In this document: piece by piece, positions 51,151 to 52,739 of the stretch
Layout of the letters: each line of letters starts with the position of its first letter
Numbering within the stretch: position 1 is the first letter of the stretch
From: Pseudomonadota bacterium
Lineage (GTDB): Bacteria > Myxococcota_A > UBA9160 > PR03
Assembly (NCBI GenBank): GCA_003576805.1
Contig: QEVM01000008.1
Span: 1-52,739 of the forward strand
Reading direction: 5' to 3'
DNA length: 52,739 nucleotides
Notes under the pieces: generated by a model
What the model saw: only the letters and a program-made list of their open reading frames with translations
Told to the model about the DNA's origin: nothing
Databases searched by the model: none
Made by a program: the position numbers and the translations under genes

Positions 51151-51968
51151 TCGAGACGGTGCGCGCGAGCGACGGCGTCGCGCTCTGCGTCGAGTCGCAC
51201 GGCGACGGCCCGCCCGTGCTCTTCTCGTGCGGCTACTCGACGACGCGCGAGAACTTCCGCCCGCAGGTGGAGCCTCTCGTCGCCGCCGGCTTCCGCGTGC
51301 TGCTCTGGGACTACCGCGGCCACGGCGACTCCGACGCCCCCGCCGACCCCGCGGCGTACTCGTTCGAGCAGGTGCAGGACGACCTCGCGCGCGTCCTCGA
51401 TCACTTCTCGCCGGACGCGCCCGTCGTGCTCGCGGGCTTCTCGTTCGGCGGCGCGGCGTCGCTGCACTTCGCGCTGCGCCGCCCCGAGCGGGTGCGCGCG
51501 CTCGTGCTGCTCGACACCGGGCCCGGCTTCAAGAACCCCGACGCACAGCAGAAGTGGCTGGCGCAGGTCGAGCGCATCGCGCAGAACGTCGAGACCAAGG
51601 GCCTCGCGTCGTTCGTCGAGAGCCGCGCCGCCGCCACCGCGATCGGCCGCCGCCCGGAGCTGCCCGCCGCGCAGCGCGCCGCGCGCGCCATCGCCGCGAT
51701 GAAGCCGCACGGCGTCGCCCACTTCGGCCGCCGCGTCTCCGGCCCGGTGCCCGGCTGCATCGACGACCTGCCCAAGATCACGCACCCCGCGCTGGTCGTC
51801 GTCGGCCAGGAGGACGAGGCGTACCTGCGCGCCGCCGACGTGATGGCCGCGCGCTTGCCCAACGCCACGAAGGTCGTGATCCCGCGCGCCGGCCACGTCA
51901 CGACGATCGAGGAGCCGGAAGCGGTGAACGCGGCGATCGTCGGGTTCCTGCGGTCGCTGCCGAGCTGA
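51147..51968 (+). CDS. Alpha/beta hydrolase
   Basis: 273 residues; ATG overlaps the preceding stop (ATGA). PVLFSCGYSTTRENFRPQ is the HG-like oxyanion region, VVLAGFSFGGAASLHFA holds the nucleophile elbow (GxSxGG), LVVVGQEDEAYL carries the acidic residue and PRAGHVTTIEEP the catalytic His. All of the triad is present, so it is probably an active esterase, lipase or C-C hydrolase. Third gene of the sppA operon; substrate unknown. No signal peptide, so cytoplasmic. Confidence 0.9.
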   Translation: MIETVRASDGVALCVESHGDGPPVLFSCGYSTTRENFRPQVEPLVAAGFRVLLWDYRGHGDSDAPADPAAYSFEQVQDDLARVLDHFSPDAPVVLAGFSFGGAASLHFALRRPERVRALVLLDTGPGFKNPDAQQKWLAQVERIAQNVETKGLASFVESRAAATAIGRRPELPAAQRAARAIAAMKPHGVAHFGRRVSGPVPGCIDDLPKITHPALVVVGQEDEAYLRAADVMAARLPNATKVVIPRAGHVTTIEEPEAVNAAIVGFLRSLPS

Positions 51969-51975
51969 CGTCCGC

Positions 51976-52002
51976 GCAACCTCCCGGGCGGGGGGCGGTT
52001 GC
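51976..52002 (+). promoter_or_regulatory. Inverted repeat upstream of the ECF sigma gene
   Basis: GCAACC (51976-51981) and GGTTGC (51997-52002) form an inverted repeat with a 15-base GC-rich middle, just 8 bases after the hydrolase stop and 22 bases before the sigma-factor TTG. GCAACC resembles the -35 element of some ECF promoters, so an autoregulated start is possible; an operator or a terminator hairpin are alternatives. Confidence 0.4.
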
Positions 52003-52024
52003 ACCCAACGCGGCGGAGACGCGG

Positions 52025-52600
52025 TTGCAAGACGGCGACGAGGACGTCCGGCTGATGCTCGCCCTGCGCGACGGGGACGAGGCGGCCTTCGACGCGCTCT
52101 TCGCGCGCTGGTCCGCGCCGCTGCTGCGCTACGTCGAGCGCATGGTGCGCGACGCCGCGTCGGCGGAGGAGCTCGTGCAAGAATCGTTTCTGCGCCTCTA
52201 CCGGGCGCGCGACCGCTACCGGCCCGAGGCGCGCTTCTCGACCTGGCTCTACACGATCGCGACGCGGCTCGCGCTGAACGAGCTGCGCCGCCCGCACCAC
52301 CAGAGGCCGCACCAGAGCGCCGACGAAGTCGACGACGAAGGGCGCTCGCTGGTGCTCGCGAGCGAAGAGCCGCGCGCCGACGACGTCGCGCACGCGCGCC
52401 GCGTCGGCGAGTCGGTGGAGGCGGCGCTCGGCGACCTGCCCGAGCGCCAGCGCGCGGCGCTCTGGCTCTCGGCGGTGGAGGGGCACTCGTACGCGGAGAT
52501 CGCGGCGGCGCTATCGACGACGGAGAAGTCGGTGAAGGCGCTGGTGCACCGCGCGCGCTGCACGCTCGCGCTGCGGCTCGGCGCGAAGGCGGAGGCCTGA
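52025..52600 (+). CDS. ECF-type RNA polymerase sigma factor
   Basis: 191 residues from a TTG at 52025 with GGAG 7 bases upstream; ATG 52054 would shorten it by ten residues and cuts close to region 2. Region 2: LMLALRDGDEAAFDALFARW and SAEELVQESFLRLYRARDRY, the core-binding and -10 recognition helices. Region 4: LPERQRAALWLSAVEGHSYA followed by EIAAALSTTEKSVKALVHRA, the helix-turn-helix that reads the -35. The linker is acidic. Next comes the zinc-finger anti-sigma gene after 3 bases, so this is a sigma/anti-sigma stress pair. Confidence 0.92.
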   Translation: MQDGDEDVRLMLALRDGDEAAFDALFARWSAPLLRYVERMVRDAASAEELVQESFLRLYRARDRYRPEARFSTWLYTIATRLALNELRRPHHQRPHQSADEVDDEGRSLVLASEEPRADDVAHARRVGESVEAALGDLPERQRAALWLSAVEGHSYAEIAAALSTTEKSVKALVHRARCTLALRLGAKAEA

Positions 52601-52603
52601 GAC

Positions 52604-52739
52604 ATGACGGAAGCGGCGGGCTGCCAGGCGTTCGAGGACGATCTCTCCGCGCTGCTCGACGGCGAGCTCGGCGCGGCGCGGGCGGCGGAAGTCGAGGCGC
52701 ACGTCGCGCGCTGCGCGGCGTGCGCGCGGCGGCTGCGCG
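52604..52739 (+). CDS. Anti-sigma factor, zf-HC2 N-terminal part
   Basis: Only the first ~45 codons are inside the window. ATG at 52604, 3 bases after the sigma stop, encodes MTEAAGCQAFEDDLSALLDG and then AEVEAHVARCAACARRL, with the HxxxCxxC zinc motif of the zf-HC2/ZAS family. Such proteins hold the ECF sigma factor inactive, usually at the membrane, until a signal releases it. The membrane and sensor parts lie beyond the window end. Confidence 0.85.
   Translation, partial: MTEAAGCQAFEDDLSALLDGELGAARAAEVEAHVARCAACARRLR

Noticed and set aside
1..52739. tRNA, rRNA, CRISPR arrays, IS elements or attachment sites
   Set aside because: No cloverleaf-like block, no regular spaced repeats, no transposase or integrase frame and no flanking inverted or direct repeats were found by reading.

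Overview
The window is very GC-rich (about 73-75% by eye) and almost fully coding. I read 49 protein genes, two of them cut by the window edges, with no rRNA, tRNA, CRISPR array or insertion sequence. Lipoprotein signals, an LPS-export permease, an MsbA-type flippase and many LPS-like glycosyltransferases show a Gram-negative bacterium. The Leptospira-like citramalate synthase, high GC, GTG/TTG starts and fat/steroid-type enzymes suggest a former deltaproteobacterial lineage (Myxococcota- or Binatota-like, perhaps a metagenome genome). That placement is inference.

Layout: 1-761, tail of a GlcF-type Fe-S protein. 766-5565 (minus), a citramalate/isopropylmalate synthase followed by two lipoproteins in one overlapping operon. 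5610-7582 (plus), an RluA-type pseudouridine synthase, a flavodoxin and a zinc-ribbon protein. 7593-16104 (minus), an eight-gene operon of overlapping genes: glycosyltransferase, PIG-L deacetylase, sugar C-methyltransferase, UXS-like epimerase, UDP-glucose dehydrogenase, DUF4910 M28-like protein, glucose-1-phosphate cytidylyltransferase and GT2. It looks like a route to an unusual, probably branched, nucleotide sugar and its transfer to a glycan. 16308-27328, mainly housekeeping genes: glutamine amidotransferase, GST, O-methyltransferase, PEP carboxylase, a second methyltransferase, TPR protein, NTP transferase, metallophosphoesterase, then a secreted CrtC-like protein, a diacylglycerol kinase and a nucleotidyltransferase-like protein.

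27519-41280 is a cell-envelope glycan locus. It opens with a single polypeptide holding two LptF/LptG permease domains. Two ELM1-family proteins, two paralogous GT8-like proteins, a sulfotransferase, three GT2 enzymes, a GT4 enzyme and an ABC lipid/glycan flippase follow. Together they would assemble, decorate and export an LPS-like molecule. 41421-45878 carries acetyltransferases, a periplasmic rhodanese, an S1/P1 nuclease and a class-C beta-lactamase-like esterase. 46013-48895 has a strongly promoted zinc alcohol dehydrogenase facing a thiolase-fold protein that lacks the usual nucleophilic cysteine, with a 17-bp hairpin between them. 48985-51968 is a SppA / SRPBCC / alpha-beta hydrolase operon. 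The window closes with an ECF sigma factor and the start of its zinc-finger anti-sigma factor.

No noncoding stretch exceeds about 205 bases. The most interesting points are the eight-gene sugar operon, the LptF-LptG fusion, the duplicated ELM1/GT8 set with a sulfotransferase, the cysteine-less thiolase fused to an OB-like domain, and a recurring TANNNT hexamer exactly 6 nt before several start codons, which suggests leaderless transcripts.
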